The notes under the pieces: model-generated
Database searches by the model: none
Told to the model about the DNA's origin: nothing
The model's input: only the letters and a program-made list of their open reading frames with translations
NCBI RefSeq assembly: GCF_014203095.1
Contig: NZ_JACHIG010000001.1
Coordinates: 496,001 to 560,000 of the forward strand
DNA from: Prosthecobacter vanneervenii
Lineage (GTDB): Bacteria > Verrucomicrobiota > Verrucomicrobiia > Verrucomicrobiales > Verrucomicrobiaceae
Direction: 5' to 3'
DNA length: 64,000 nucleotides
Translations under genes and position numbers: made by a program
Shown here: positions 45,197-55,009 of the stretch, one piece after another
How positions within the stretch are numbered: position 1 is the first letter of the stretch
Layout: each line of letters begins with the position of its first letter

Positions 45197-46716
45197 TGCT
45201 ACGCGCTTTTCTTTTCCTCATGCTGGCGGCCGCGCTTCATGCGCAGACTGCGACGCTCTTTACCGTGCAGGACAACGGACCGCGCAGCGAGCGAATCAAC
45301 CTTGTCTTTCTCTCTGAAGGCTACACCACGGCCGACATGCCCAATTTTGCCACTCATGTCACCAATGCGGTGAACTTCCTTTTCTCCAAGGAGCCGTGGG
45401 CGCAGTATCGCAGCTACTGCAATGTCTATCGCATCGAGATCGCCTCCAACGAAAGCGGCTGCGACAATGGCAACACCAGCGGCGCCAACGGGTTGCGAGA
45501 CACCTACTTCAGCGCAGGTTTCAATACCCCTTCTGTGACCCAGTTGCTGACGCTGGCTGGCACAGGCAGCACTCGTGCATTTAGCCTGCTCAACACCTAC
45601 CTGCCGGAATACGATGTGCCTGTGGTGATTGTCAATGACACTAAATACGGTGGCGCAGGCGGCAGTCTCGCCGTGGCGTCCATCAACAGCTCCAGCGCCG
45701 CCGTGGTGGAGCATGAAATCGGACATTCCTTCGCTTTGCTGGCGGATGAGTATGACACCGAGTATCTGATCTACACACCATCGGAGAAGCCCAACACCAC
45801 GGCTCAGACCACCCGCAGTCTCATCCGATGGAATTACTGGATCGACTCCACCACCCCCGTACCTACTCCTGAGACCCTGGCCTATGACAGTCTGGCTGGG
45901 CTTTTTGAAGGCTCCATGTACCGCACCAGCGGCTGGTATCGCCCGCATAACAACTCGCTGATGAAAAACCTGAACCGGCCCTGCGGCCAGATCAACCGGG
46001 AGCAGTTTGTCCTGCAATTCTATTCACGCGTGCATCCGCTCGACGGCTACACTCCTGGCACTTCCTCCAGCAGCGTCACCCAGCCCTCGCCGCTGAGTTT
46101 TTCAGTCAAGCCCAAGGTGCCCAGCAGCGGAGTCGCACTCAGTGTCACCTGGAAAATCGATGGCGTCACGCAGAGCGGCCAGACGGCCACCAGCTTCAGC
46201 ACGCTTTCGGATTTCATTGGCAACGGATCCCACACCGTCAGCGCCACAGTGCAGGATCCCACCGCTTTTGTCCGCCTAGATACTTCCAATCTGCTCAGCC
46301 AGACAGTCTCTTGGAATCTGACGCTCTCCAGCCAGATCCCCGCCACGCTGGCAAACTGGCGCACCACCTATGGAGCCGACACCACCGTGCGCACTGCTGA
46401 CCGCATGCCCAATCTCATCAAATATGCGCTCGGCCTGGATGCAGGGGGTGTGGCACCGCCTGCTCAGCTGCCAGCAGGCAGCCTGACTTCGAGCTCTGGC
46501 CAGAACTACCTCACTCTTACCATTCCACGCCGCATGCGCCGCACAGATGCCACTTACACCGTCGAAGTTTCCAGTGATCTGACCACCTGGCGGTCGGGGG
46601 CTGGATACACCGTCATCCTGCAGGACACGGAGTCCCAGCTTGTCGTGCGCGATGCTGTGCCTGCGGGCAGTTCATCGCCACGTTTTATCAGGCTGGCGGT
46701 GCAGGCATTGCCGTGA
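45193..46716 (+). CDS. Exported M64-family (IgA peptidase-like) metallopeptidase
   Basis: Secreted zinc peptidase of 507 residues. A signal peptide (FLFLMLAAALHA) leads into INLVFLSEGYTTADMPNFAT and YCNVYRIEIASNESGCDNG, which define the M64 family start. The zinc site is VEHEIGHSFALLADEYD near residue 179, an HExxH motif with the downstream acidic residue. A middle beta domain (residues 290-375) resembles an Ig-like fold. The last 110 residues contain the ATLANWRTTYGADTTVRTAD-type module, related to one in the Ser/Thr-rich protein at 58267. It is translationally coupled to the preceding membrane protein through ATGA. Natural substrates are unknown. Confidence 0.87.
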   Translation: MMLRAFLFLMLAAALHAQTATLFTVQDNGPRSERINLVFLSEGYTTADMPNFATHVTNAVNFLFSKEPWAQYRSYCNVYRIEIASNESGCDNGNTSGANGLRDTYFSAGFNTPSVTQLLTLAGTGSTRAFSLLNTYLPEYDVPVVIVNDTKYGGAGGSLAVASINSSSAAVVEHEIGHSFALLADEYDTEYLIYTPSEKPNTTAQTTRSLIRWNYWIDSTTPVPTPETLAYDSLAGLFEGSMYRTSGWYRPHNNSLMKNLNRPCGQINREQFVLQFYSRVHPLDGYTPGTSSSSVTQPSPLSFSVKPKVPSSGVALSVTWKIDGVTQSGQTATSFSTLSDFIGNGSHTVSATVQDPTAFVRLDTSNLLSQTVSWNLTLSSQIPATLANWRTTYGADTTVRTADRMPNLIKYALGLDAGGVAPPAQLPAGSLTSSSGQNYLTLTIPRRMRRTDATYTVEVSSDLTTWRSGAGYTVILQDTESQLVVRDAVPAGSSSPRFIRLAVQALP

Positions 46717-46750
46717 CCCGTGCGCACGGATCAGCGTTCAAAACGCGGCC

Positions 46751-47869
46751 CTAGAGCGCGGCGCGGTACATCTCCACAAAGTCCGCCACGCTGGGCGCTC
46801 GCGGATTGAACTGCGCGGTCCACTGCTTGGCAGCCATTTCGGCAAGGTCCTGCAGGTGCTCCTCTTTGACGCCGTATTCGGAGATCTTGCGTGGCATGAG
46901 AGCTTCCCACAGGAGTTCGCTCACGCGGTCGGCCAGATCGCCGTCAAAGTAGCTTTCGTAGATGGCAGCGATCTCGGGCAGCTTGGAATTAAAGCGGATG
47001 ACGTGCGGCATCATCACGCCCACGGCCTCTCCGTGCACCACGTGGAATCTGGCGGTCAGCGGGTTGGCACAGGAGTGTGCGGCACCGAGCATGCTGTTCT
47101 CGATGGCGATGCCGGCATACGCCGCGCCCAGCAGCATCATGCCGCGCGCTTCGATGTCTGCGGGATCGCGCAGCACGCGGCTGAAGCCGCTGTGGCAGAG
47201 CCGGAAGCCCTCGCGGGAAAAGAGAGAGGAGTAGGCGCTGCGCTTGTTCGTTACGGCGGTTTCCAGCGCATGGGTCAGCGCATCCATCCCGGTGCATACG
47301 GTCACACGTTGTGGCTGGGAGACAGTCAGCTCGGCATCGAGGATGGCCACCTTGGCAGCGGCCTTGGGATCGCCGCAGGCCATCTTCACGTGCGTTTCCG
47401 CATCGGAGATGAGGGCGAAGCTCTGACACTCGCTGCCGGTGCCTGCGGTGGTGGGGATGGCGATGAGCGGCAGCATGGGCTTGGTGGCCTTGCCCACGCC
47501 CCAGTAATCGTGAATGCGCCCGCCGTTGGTCAGGATGAAGTTGCAGCCTTTGGCGGTGTCCATGCTGCTGCCGCCACCCAGGCCGATCAGGAGATCCGCC
47601 TTGAACTCGCGTGCGGCCGCCACGCAGGCGTCCACATCCACGGTGCTGGGATTCTCGCGCACCTCACCAAACACGCGGGCCTGCAGACCGGCTTCAATGA
47701 GGAAGCTCACGGCACGGGTGACATAGCCAGCCTTGACGATGCCGGGATCGCTGACCACCAGCACACGAGTGCCGCCAAGGTCGCGCGCCAGCTCGCCGAC
47801 GCGTGCCAGCGTGCCATTACCGTAAATGAGACGCGTGCGCGGCTGATGATCAAAGGGGGCGAGGGACAT
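46751..47869 (-). CDS. Iron-containing alcohol dehydrogenase
   Basis: Group III alcohol dehydrogenase, 372 residues from the ATG at 47869 (MSLAPFDHQPRTRLIYG). The NAD-binding motif LLIGLGGGSSMDTAKG lies near residue 90, then PLIAIPTTAGTGSECQ, and metal ligands appear in AILDAELT...MDALTHALE and in the ENSMLGAAHSCANPLTARFH region plus HVVHGEAVG. All four usual metal-ligand positions (Asp, His, His, His) can be found. It lies 71 bases downstream of an aldehyde dehydrogenase on the same strand, so they probably act in one pathway that moves carbon between alcohol, aldehyde and acid (or acyl-CoA). A longer start at 47902 exists but is unsupported. Confidence 0.9.
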   Translation of the reverse strand: MSLAPFDHQPRTRLIYGNGTLARVGELARDLGGTRVLVVSDPGIVKAGYVTRAVSFLIEAGLQARVFGEVRENPSTVDVDACVAAAREFKADLLIGLGGGSSMDTAKGCNFILTNGGRIHDYWGVGKATKPMLPLIAIPTTAGTGSECQSFALISDAETHVKMACGDPKAAAKVAILDAELTVSQPQRVTVCTGMDALTHALETAVTNKRSAYSSLFSREGFRLCHSGFSRVLRDPADIEARGMMLLGAAYAGIAIENSMLGAAHSCANPLTARFHVVHGEAVGVMMPHVIRFNSKLPEIAAIYESYFDGDLADRVSELLWEALMPRKISEYGVKEEHLQDLAEMAAKQWTAQFNPRAPSVADFVEMYRAAL

Positions 47870-47940
47870 GCCGTTCCGTTCGTATGGGGGTGGGGCCAGC
47901 ATGCAGCAAGCTCAGGCCGCATGCTGGCTGAATGACGAAC

Positions 47941-49371
47941 TCAAGCGCAGTCGATGGAGCGGCGCTTGTAGAGGAACTCAAACATGTTCCCTTCGTGCGG
48001 CTGATCCCAGCTGATCTTCATGGTGCTGATCGGCCCGATGTTGAGGCGGTCGATGTCGCCACATTCGAGCAGCTCATTGATGAACTTCTCGTCCTGTGTG
48101 ATGGCGGTGACGATGAGAGAGTAGCCGATGCGGCCCAGCACTTCACTCTGCGGCACTTCCAGTACGCTGGCGTAGGGGCAGAGGAATTCGCGGTTGGCGA
48201 GAGGGTGTTTATTGTCCGAGCACCAGATGATGGTGGGGCGCAGGAAGGTGCCGCCTTCAAACTCCACCTTGCGTGGACCGTCGCGGAACTGCGCGGTCAC
48301 GTCTTCCGCACCGGGAGTCTGCAGGTCGTTGTCAATGGCGCTGTCGATGTAGTCGGCCATCTTCACATTGGCAAAGCCGGAGAGGCGGGCGTTGTCGTCA
48401 TCTGCAGCGGTGGGCTTCACCGGGCCCAGGCGCTCGGCGATGGCGGTGGCGATCTCCTTGCCATACTTCGGCACGATCACGGCGGAGGCATTGATGCAGG
48501 AGCGGCCACCGTTGTCGCTGATGGAGCTGACGATGACGTCGATGTATTCCTTCCAGTTTTCGATCTTGTCCTCGCCGATGATGATCTTGCTCCAGCCCGG
48601 GCCGTGCACCTGCACAGCGGGGTTGTTTTCGTACATCTTGGCGATGTTCACGTCGCCAAAGACGAGGTTGCGTCCGCTGAGCTTGACGACTTCGCCACTG
48701 CCTTCGTGGTCGGTGGGGTAGAACCCGAATGCCTCTGCGGGTGCACCTGCGGCGATGAAGGCCTGAATGAGACGGAAGGGGGTCCAGGGCTCCTCACGGC
48801 CGGGTTTGATCACTACAGGGATCTTGAGCGCGATGGAGGGCAGCCAGAGGGAGTTCACCGCCGGGGAATTGCTCGGCATCACGAGGCCGAGGGACTTGGT
48901 GGTGGGGAAGTAGGAGACGGGGCAGCCGGCCTGGGTGCCAAAGCCGCGGTCGATCACGCTCAGGTCCAGCCCACGGGTCAGGCCGTTGAGGATCATCTTC
49001 ATGTTCGTCATGGCGAAGTGGATCTTCGTCATGTTGCGCTTCACCATGATGTGCGGCAGGCCGCTGGTGCGGGAAAGAGTGGCGATGTACTCCTGAGGGC
49101 TCTGGGTGTGGCCTTTGTCGCCCAGAGGCAGGGTGCCATTGAGGAAGAGGTCGCCAGCTTTGGCGGTGATCTCGATGAGCTGCTCCACCGTGAACTTCTT
49201 CAGTGCGGCGCGGGCTTCGGCGATCTTGCCGAGGTCCTTGCGCACGATGCCGGCATTCACCTGGCTGACCTCGGCGCAGACTTCGCCCGTTTTGTGATCT
49301 TTGACCTGGACCTTGTCGAGCGACTCATAGGGGCGGCCTTTGCGGAGAGCAGGGAGATGGGGGATGGACAT
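47941..49371 (-). CDS. Aldehyde dehydrogenase family protein
   Basis: NAD(P)-dependent aldehyde dehydrogenase of 476 residues. The catalytic cysteine is in SISDNGGRSCINASAVIVP near residue 300 and the usual EEIFGP-like motif is NREFLCPYASVLEVP. The typical ELGGK segment carrying the general-base glutamate is instead VQVHGPGWSKIIIGED, so the glutamate is absent and a GPG turn present, a change seen in CoA-acylating enzymes such as AdhE and PduP. The call to an acylating type is therefore a hypothesis. The ATG at 49371 is chosen (MSIPHLPALRKG); the open frame runs further upstream without support. It is paired with the iron alcohol dehydrogenase. Confidence 0.88.
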   Translation of the reverse strand: MSIPHLPALRKGRPYESLDKVQVKDHKTGEVCAEVSQVNAGIVRKDLGKIAEARAALKKFTVEQLIEITAKAGDLFLNGTLPLGDKGHTQSPQEYIATLSRTSGLPHIMVKRNMTKIHFAMTNMKMILNGLTRGLDLSVIDRGFGTQAGCPVSYFPTTKSLGLVMPSNSPAVNSLWLPSIALKIPVVIKPGREEPWTPFRLIQAFIAAGAPAEAFGFYPTDHEGSGEVVKLSGRNLVFGDVNIAKMYENNPAVQVHGPGWSKIIIGEDKIENWKEYIDVIVSSISDNGGRSCINASAVIVPKYGKEIATAIAERLGPVKPTAADDDNARLSGFANVKMADYIDSAIDNDLQTPGAEDVTAQFRDGPRKVEFEGGTFLRPTIIWCSDNKHPLANREFLCPYASVLEVPQSEVLGRIGYSLIVTAITQDEKFINELLECGDIDRLNIGPISTMKISWDQPHEGNMFEFLYKRRSIDCA

Positions 49372-49458
49372 TGGCTGGTTGTTTTTTGAAGATGCGTGAG
49401 AATTACGAGCAGCAGTCACGCGGGGCAATGAAAAAACTGGCATGTAGGGCCAAGTCTT

Positions 49459-50469
49459 TCAGCCGACTGCGGCATGGGCGGCCTGCGCTACCCCAGAAGT
49501 CTTTGCCAGAAGCTCTGGCGGCACCATGGCTATCAGGGCCTTGGACAGATTGGAGTAGTCCGGATAGCCCGGATGGGGCACTCCAGGCTCGCCAATAGGG
49601 CGATAGCGCCACTGTTTGTACATCCACAACCAGCATTCCGGGTGCTGGCGAATCTCCTGTTCAAAACGGTCCCATACACGTTGAGCGACCTCCCGGGTGT
49701 CGTCGTCCGCCCCAGGTCTGAAGACCTCCAGCAGACGCCCCTCGTAGCGGCCGTCTGGCAGCGGGCGGCAGACGCCTGTGATGATGGAAAGGCCAAGGCG
49801 CTTGGCCAGCTCCACATGCAGAGAAGGGACGCTCGTCCACATGCCAAAGCACTGAATGGCCACGGCAGCACGGCCTGGAGATATGCTCAGATCCGTGAGC
49901 AGTCCGGCGTGGCCCTTCTTCTTCAGCGCCTTCATCAGCTTGATCATGGCATTGTCCTGAGAGATAAAGGTATGGCCCGACTGCTCACGCAGCCGCCGGA
50001 AAAGATGGGTGATGGACGGATTCTTAAAATCCTGCGCCACCACGGTGAAGGGGAAACCGCGAAAGCCCCAGATCTGGCTGATCAGCTCAAAGTTGCCAAA
50101 ATGCGGCGTCACCCATACGGCGCCAGATTCGCGCGCCGCCTCCTCGATTCCCGGAGGAACGATGATGTCAAAATGCGGCTGCCAGGTGCCTGCAGTGAGG
50201 CTAGGAGACCAGAAAAGATCCGCAAAAGTGCGGGCAAAAACCTGGTAGGAACCGCAGGCGATACGCCGCCTTTCGGCTGGAGAATACTTGTCCCCAAAGG
50301 CACAGCGCAGATTTTCCAGCGCCGTGGTTCGTCCGCGAGCATCCAGCCAGAAAGCCAGCGTGCCCAGGGCGCGGGAAAGGGACATGAGCAGGTGGCGCGG
50401 CAGTCGCGGCAGCAGCCACACGGCCAGCTCCAGCAACTGGATCTCGAAGAAGTATCGAAGCTTTTTCAC
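49459..50469 (-). CDS. LpxL/HtrB-type lipid A (lysophospholipid) acyltransferase family protein
   Basis: Acyltransferase of the bacterial lipid A late acyltransferase family, adding a secondary acyl chain to KDO-lipid A precursors. Of 336 residues, an N-terminal membrane helix (LLELAVWLLPRLPRHLLM) is followed by TALENLRCAFGDKYSPAERR, the catalytic HFGNFE (HxxxxE) in WVTPHFGNFELISQIWGF, and the AGLLTDLSISPGRAAVAIQC block. The terminal WLWMYKQWRYRPIGE is typical of the family. Together with kdsB it argues for a lipid A-bearing outer membrane. Substrate specificity is not predictable. It lies 87 bases upstream of the aldehyde dehydrogenase. Confidence 0.9.
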   Translation of the reverse strand: MKKLRYFFEIQLLELAVWLLPRLPRHLLMSLSRALGTLAFWLDARGRTTALENLRCAFGDKYSPAERRRIACGSYQVFARTFADLFWSPSLTAGTWQPHFDIIVPPGIEEAARESGAVWVTPHFGNFELISQIWGFRGFPFTVVAQDFKNPSITHLFRRLREQSGHTFISQDNAMIKLMKALKKKGHAGLLTDLSISPGRAAVAIQCFGMWTSVPSLHVELAKRLGLSIITGVCRPLPDGRYEGRLLEVFRPGADDDTREVAQRVWDRFEQEIRQHPECWLWMYKQWRYRPIGEPGVPHPGYPDYSNLSKALIAMVPPELLAKTSGVAQAAHAAVG

Positions 50470-50596
50470 GCCTGTTGTTTAACGACACCCCGGCATATTT
50501 CAACGTCCGCGTGAAGATGGCGGTTGGCCGCAGGAAAATATATGCCGCTGCACAACGAGGCGTTTGGTATTTACGAAAAGCGCGTTACGATGAGCC

Positions 50597-51598
50597 ATGC
50601 CAATGACCAACCTGAACAGCATTCTCAAGCGCCTCCTCAAGCAGCCCACGGCTCCCTTTCATGAATACCATGTGCGTGCGGAGATCGAGGCCCTGCTGAA
50701 AGATTGCCCCCATGTGAAGCTGAAGCATGACAAGTTTGGCAATCTTCTGGCCACATACAAGAACGGCAAGTCCAAGAGCAAGCCCACGTGGGTATTCGGC
50801 GCGCACATGGACCATCCGGCTTTCATCAAACCACCAGGCAGCACCAAGCGCGACGCCTGGGATTTCCTGGGCGGAGTGCCGCAGGCAGAAGTGGATGCGG
50901 GGGTGAAACGCGGACTGCGCAAAGCCAAGGGGCAGATCGCCACGTGGAATTTCCCCACCAACATCACCAACACTCGCATCGAGGCCACCGCTTGCGATGA
51001 CATCATCGGCTGCGCAGCCATCGTGATGACTTTCCTGGAACTGGCCCGCCTGAACATCCAGACCACCGTGCATGCTGCCTTTACCCGTGCGGAGGAGGTC
51101 GGCTGGCTGGGCGCGTGGCATCTGGCGCAAAACTGGCCCTTTGGCACGGACAGCGTCTTCCTTTCCCTGGAAACCAGCCGCCCAGTAAACGGTGCGGTGA
51201 TGGGTGGCGGCCCCATCCTGCGTGTGGGCGACCGCGTCTCCATCTTTGACAATGAGGCCATGGCCGTGCTCATCACCACTGCCAAGGAACAGGGCATCCG
51301 CGTGCAGCGCTGCTTGCTGGACGCCGGCGCCTGCGAAGCCACCGCCACCCAGGCCTCAGGCATCCGCAGCGTGGGCATCTCCATCCCGCTGGGCAACTAC
51401 CACAATCTCAACGACGCCCGCCAGATCGCGCCGGAATTTGTGATGATGGACGACCTCAAGTCGATGATCCAGCTTCTCAAGGCACTCGTGGCCACCAAAC
51501 ATGACGGCATCGGCGAGCGCACCATCCGCGAGCGTGTGGAACTCCGCATGCAGGAGCACGCGGAGCACCTTAAGGCAGGATCGAAGCTGTTCAAATAG
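50597..51598 (+). CDS. M42-like metallopeptidase (glutamyl aminopeptidase family)
   Basis: Zinc-dependent exopeptidase of 333 residues, closest to M42/M20-type aminopeptidases. The metal site is visible as VFGAHMDHPAFI (first histidine and aspartate), TACDDIIGCAAIVMTFLEL (bridging aspartate), TRAEEVGWLGAWH with the catalytic Glu-Glu pair, SVFLSLETSRP, and a final metal-histidine in PLGNYHNLND. It lacks the large PDZ-like dimerisation insertion of some M42 members only partly: residues 85-120 are long and variable. Cytosolic, probably finishing peptide degradation. The start at 50597 (MPMTNLNSILK) or 50603 are equally possible. Divergent from lpxL-type gene. Confidence 0.86.
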   Translation: MPMTNLNSILKRLLKQPTAPFHEYHVRAEIEALLKDCPHVKLKHDKFGNLLATYKNGKSKSKPTWVFGAHMDHPAFIKPPGSTKRDAWDFLGGVPQAEVDAGVKRGLRKAKGQIATWNFPTNITNTRIEATACDDIIGCAAIVMTFLELARLNIQTTVHAAFTRAEEVGWLGAWHLAQNWPFGTDSVFLSLETSRPVNGAVMGGGPILRVGDRVSIFDNEAMAVLITTAKEQGIRVQRCLLDAGACEATATQASGIRSVGISIPLGNYHNLNDARQIAPEFVMMDDLKSMIQLLKALVATKHDGIGERTIRERVELRMQEHAEHLKAGSKLFK

Positions 51599-51695
51599 GG
51601 TGGGGCTGTCCGGAATGCTGGGCTGCATTACGCTGACTTCTTGTCCGCGCAGTCCTTGACCTTGCGCACGCCCTCGCCTTCTTTCGCGCCCCCTT

Positions 51696-54317
51696 ATGAG
51701 CAGCGAGCAGCGCAAAGCCTTTCCATTCTCCGAGTTTGAACCGAAGTGGCAGGACGTGTGGGAGGCGAAGAAAGCCTTCCGCACGCCGAACCCCGGCGAT
51801 GCCGATTTCGACGCCTCGAAGCCGAAGTACTTCGTGCTCGATATGTTCCCCTATCCCAGCGGCGCGGGCCTGCATGTGGGCCACCCGGAAGGCTACACCG
51901 CCACGGACATCATCGGCCGCTTCAAGAAGATGTCCGGCTTCAATGTGCTGCACCCCATGGGCTGGGATGCCTTTGGCCTGCCTGCCGAGCAGTATGCCAT
52001 CAAGACCGGCACGCACCCCCGCGTGACCACGGAGAAGAACGTGGCCAACTTCACCAAGCAACTCAAGAGCCTGGGCTTTGCCTACGACTGGGACCGCGAG
52101 GTGAACACCACCGACCCCGGCTACTTCAAATGGACGCAGTGGATTTTCCTGAAGCTGTACAATTCGTATGTGGGAGATGACGGCAAGGCGCACCCTATTT
52201 CCGAGCTGGAAGCCAAGGGCCTGAGCCGCGAGGAGATTGACTCACGCCGTCTGGCCTATGTGTCCTCCGCCCCCGTGAACTGGTGCCCGGAGCTGGGCAC
52301 GGTGCTGGCCAATGAAGAAGTGGTGGACGGCAAGAGCGAGGTCGGCGGCTTCCCCGTGGAGCGCCGCCCCATGCGCCAGTGGATGCTGCGCATCACCGCG
52401 TATGCCCAGCGCCTCATCGATGAACTCGACGGCCTGGATTGGCCGGAGAGCATCAAGCTGCTGCAGCGCAACTGGATCGGCCGCAGCGAAGGCGCCGAGG
52501 TGAAGTTCAAAGTGGCTGGCAGTGAGGAGACGATCACCGTTTTCACCACCCGCCCGGACACGCTATTTGGAGCCACCTACATGGTGCTGGCACCGGAGCA
52601 TCGCCTCGTGGACTCGCTGGTCTCAGAAGAGCAGGGGACGGCTGTCGAGCAGTACCGTGAGAAGGCCAGCCGCAAGAGCGACTTGGAGCGCACCGAACTG
52701 GCCAAGGAAAAGAGCGGTGTCTTCACCGGCGCGTATGCCATCAACCCAGTCAACGGCGAGCAGATCCCCATCTGGATCGCCGACTACGTCCTCATGGGCT
52801 ACGGCACCGGAGCCATCATGGCCGTGCCTGCGCATGACGAGCGTGACTTTGAGTTCGCGCAGAAGTTCAGTTTGCCGATCAACATCGTGGTTATTGACGA
52901 AATTGTTCCCGGGCGTGGAGCTATTGGGAAAGGCGAATGGTTGGAAAAAGCTTTGGTGGGCGAAGGTTTTGCTGTTTGCTCCCCGATCGCTTCAATTCCT
53001 GGAGGGGTGGACATCAACGGCCTTCCAACCCCCGAAGCCAAGAAGAAGATCGCCGCCTGGCTGGAAGAAAAAGGCCTGGGAAAAGGCACCGTGAACTTCA
53101 AGCTGCGCGACTGGCTCTTCAGCCGCCAGCGCTACTGGGGCGAGCCCTTCCCCATCGTGTGGGAAGACGGCAGCCACCGCTGCATTCCTGAAAGCGAACT
53201 GCCGCTGATGCCGCCGGATCTGGCTGACTTCAAGCCTACCGGCACGCCGGAACCTCCTCTGTCCAAAGCAACGGAGTGGGTGAAGTATTCCGCCACTGCC
53301 ACGCGTGAGCTGAACACCATGCCGCAGTGGGCCGGCTCCTGCTGGTACTACCTGCGCTACTGCGACGCGAAGAACTGCGAACGCTTTGTCGGCGAAGCTG
53401 CGGAGAAGTACTGGATGGGCGGCGGCAAACCCGGCGGTGTGGATCTCTATGTGGGTGGCACGGAGCACGCCGTGCTGCACCTGCTGTATGCCCGTTTCTG
53501 GCACAAAGTGCTGTTTGATCTGGGCTACGTGAGCACACCAGAGCCTTTCCAGCGTCTGGTAAACCAAGGACTCATCCTGGGCGAAGACGGCCAGAAGATG
53601 TCCAAGTCCCGTGGCAACGTGGTCAATCCCGACGACGTCGTGCGCGACTACGGCGCGGATGCGCTGCGCTTGTATGAGATGTTCATGGGCCCGCTGGAGC
53701 AGGTGAAACCCTGGAGCATGAAGGGCGTGGAAGGCGTGTACCGCTTCCTGGCCCGCGTGTGGCGTCTGGTCATGGAAGTGGATGACGAGGGCGTGTGGAG
53801 TGTCTCCGCCGCGCTGCAGGACGTGCCTGCCAATAAGCAGCTCACCAAGGCGCTGCATGAGACCATCAAGAAGTGTGGCGAGGACATCGAGAAGCTCAGC
53901 TTCAACACCGCCATCAGCCAAATGATGGTGTGCACCAATGCCTTCACCGGCGCGGAAGTGAAACCCGCGTCTGCCATCGTGACCTTCCTGAAAGTGCTGA
54001 GCCCCTTTGCACCGCATCTGGCAGAGGAGCTGAATGCGCGTATCGCCAGCAAGTTCCCGGCTCTGGCCGTGCAGGGCCTGCTCAGCGATGCCGAATGGCC
54101 GAAGTATGATCCAGCCGCCCTCATCGAGGACGAGGTGGAAATCGTCTTCCAGGTCAATGGCAAGCTGCGCGACAAGGCCCGCGTGCCCGTTCAGGCCACC
54201 AAGGACGAGATCGAAAAGATCGCTCTGGCCAGCGCTCGCGTGCAGGAGTTCATGGAAGGCAAACCGCCGAAGAAGATCATCGTCGTTCCCGGCAAGCTGG
54301 TGAACATCGTGGTGTGA
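51696..54317 (+). CDS. leuS: Leucyl-tRNA synthetase
   Basis: Class I aminoacyl-tRNA synthetase charging tRNA-Leu. The 873-residue protein has the HIGH motif in [20 protein letters not shown] near residue 52, editing domain segments [16 protein letters not shown] and [20 protein letters not shown], the zinc/leucine-specific region, and the KMSKS motif in [18 protein letters not shown] near residue 635, followed by the anticodon-binding helices. Length and motif order are those of bacterial LeuRS. The ATG at 51696 ([19 protein letters not shown]) fits family alignment. It is a single gene between the M42-like peptidase and a convergent hypothetical. Confidence 0.98.
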   Translation: MSSEQRKAFPFSEFEPKWQDVWEAKKAFRTPNPGDADFDASKPKYFVLDMFPYPSGAGLHVGHPEGYTATDIIGRFKKMSGFNVLHPMGWDAFGLPAEQYAIKTGTHPRVTTEKNVANFTKQLKSLGFAYDWDREVNTTDPGYFKWTQWIFLKLYNSYVGDDGKAHPISELEAKGLSREEIDSRRLAYVSSAPVNWCPELGTVLANEEVVDGKSEVGGFPVERRPMRQWMLRITAYAQRLIDELDGLDWPESIKLLQRNWIGRSEGAEVKFKVAGSEETITVFTTRPDTLFGATYMVLAPEHRLVDSLVSEEQGTAVEQYREKASRKSDLERTELAKEKSGVFTGAYAINPVNGEQIPIWIADYVLMGYGTGAIMAVPAHDERDFEFAQKFSLPINIVVIDEIVPGRGAIGKGEWLEKALVGEGFAVCSPIASIPGGVDINGLPTPEAKKKIAAWLEEKGLGKGTVNFKLRDWLFSRQRYWGEPFPIVWEDGSHRCIPESELPLMPPDLADFKPTGTPEPPLSKATEWVKYSATATRELNTMPQWAGSCWYYLRYCDAKNCERFVGEAAEKYWMGGGKPGGVDLYVGGTEHAVLHLLYARFWHKVLFDLGYVSTPEPFQRLVNQGLILGEDGQKMSKSRGNVVNPDDVVRDYGADALRLYEMFMGPLEQVKPWSMKGVEGVYRFLARVWRLVMEVDDEGVWSVSAALQDVPANKQLTKALHETIKKCGEDIEKLSFNTAISQMMVCTNAFTGAEVKPASAIVTFLKVLSPFAPHLAEELNARIASKFPALAVQGLLSDAEWPKYDPAALIEDEVEIVFQVNGKLRDKARVPVQATKDEIEKIALASARVQEFMEGKPPKKIIVVPGKLVNIVV

Positions 54318-54348
54318 TCCACGTGGAATCGGATTCGCCGGGGCTGAA

Positions 54349-54840
54349 TCACTTTTTCAGCCTCGGCTCACCGATGCCCAGCTCTTTGAGTTGGGCGCGC
54401 ACAGCCTCCAGATCACCTGGAGAGACAAACAACATGATGTAGGTGCCGCTGATGTTGCGAACAATGAAGGCCGGCTGCAGACCGCTTTTCATCTCGTTGT
54501 TGAGCTTGTCCTCCATGGCCTGCTCGGTGCTCATGTACCAGCGCGAGTACGGGCCGCTCAGCTTGAGCTTGTTCACGTAAATGGCGCGAGCCTCCGTCGT
54601 GGCGCTATTGTATTCAAAGTAGATGATCTGCTCTCCCTTGGTCCGTTTCTCCTCGACCTGGGTGCGCAGGGCATCGTTGGACATCCAGGGGGTGAAGAGC
54701 TTTTCGCGCTCTTTGCCCTTGGAAGATTCGACCTTGGAAGGATAGGAGAGACGCACACGTTCATCTTTGGCCTGCAGTGTTTCTGAGGCGATCAGCAGGA
54801 GGGCAACGAACAAACCGGCAAGAGAGAGCGTTTTTTTCAT
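54349..54840 (-). CDS. Exported hypothetical protein
   Basis: A 163-residue protein with a signal peptide (LSLAGLFVALLLIASETLQA). The mature part is mixed alpha/beta with many charges: VRLSYPSKVESSKGKEREKL, IYFEYNSATTEARAIYVNKL, SRWYMSTEQAMEDKLNNEMK, AFIVRNISGTYIMLFVSPGD and a short helical end. No known domain recognised. It ends 31 bases before the convergent leuS stop. Likely periplasmic; role unknown. Confidence 0.7.
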   Translation of the reverse strand: MKKTLSLAGLFVALLLIASETLQAKDERVRLSYPSKVESSKGKEREKLFTPWMSNDALRTQVEEKRTKGEQIIYFEYNSATTEARAIYVNKLKLSGPYSRWYMSTEQAMEDKLNNEMKSGLQPAFIVRNISGTYIMLFVSPGDLEAVRAQLKELGIGEPRLKK

Positions 54841-55009
54841 ATATCTATGTCATAGGATAAAAGCTCGCTTTCTGTCAATCCTTCCGTGTTCTTTTTATAA
54901 ATGACTCATTGATGGCCCATGCCATGGCATGGAGATGCAGCACGCCACGAATCGACTCGCCGCAGGAGATTCTTTTTGGCGGCAGATCACCGCCGCTCCA
55001 TCATGGAGC

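Noticed and set aside
47932-49389. A 485-codon frame antisense to the aldehyde dehydrogenase
   Set aside because: Spans exactly the real gene, composition typical of antisense frames in GC-rich DNA.
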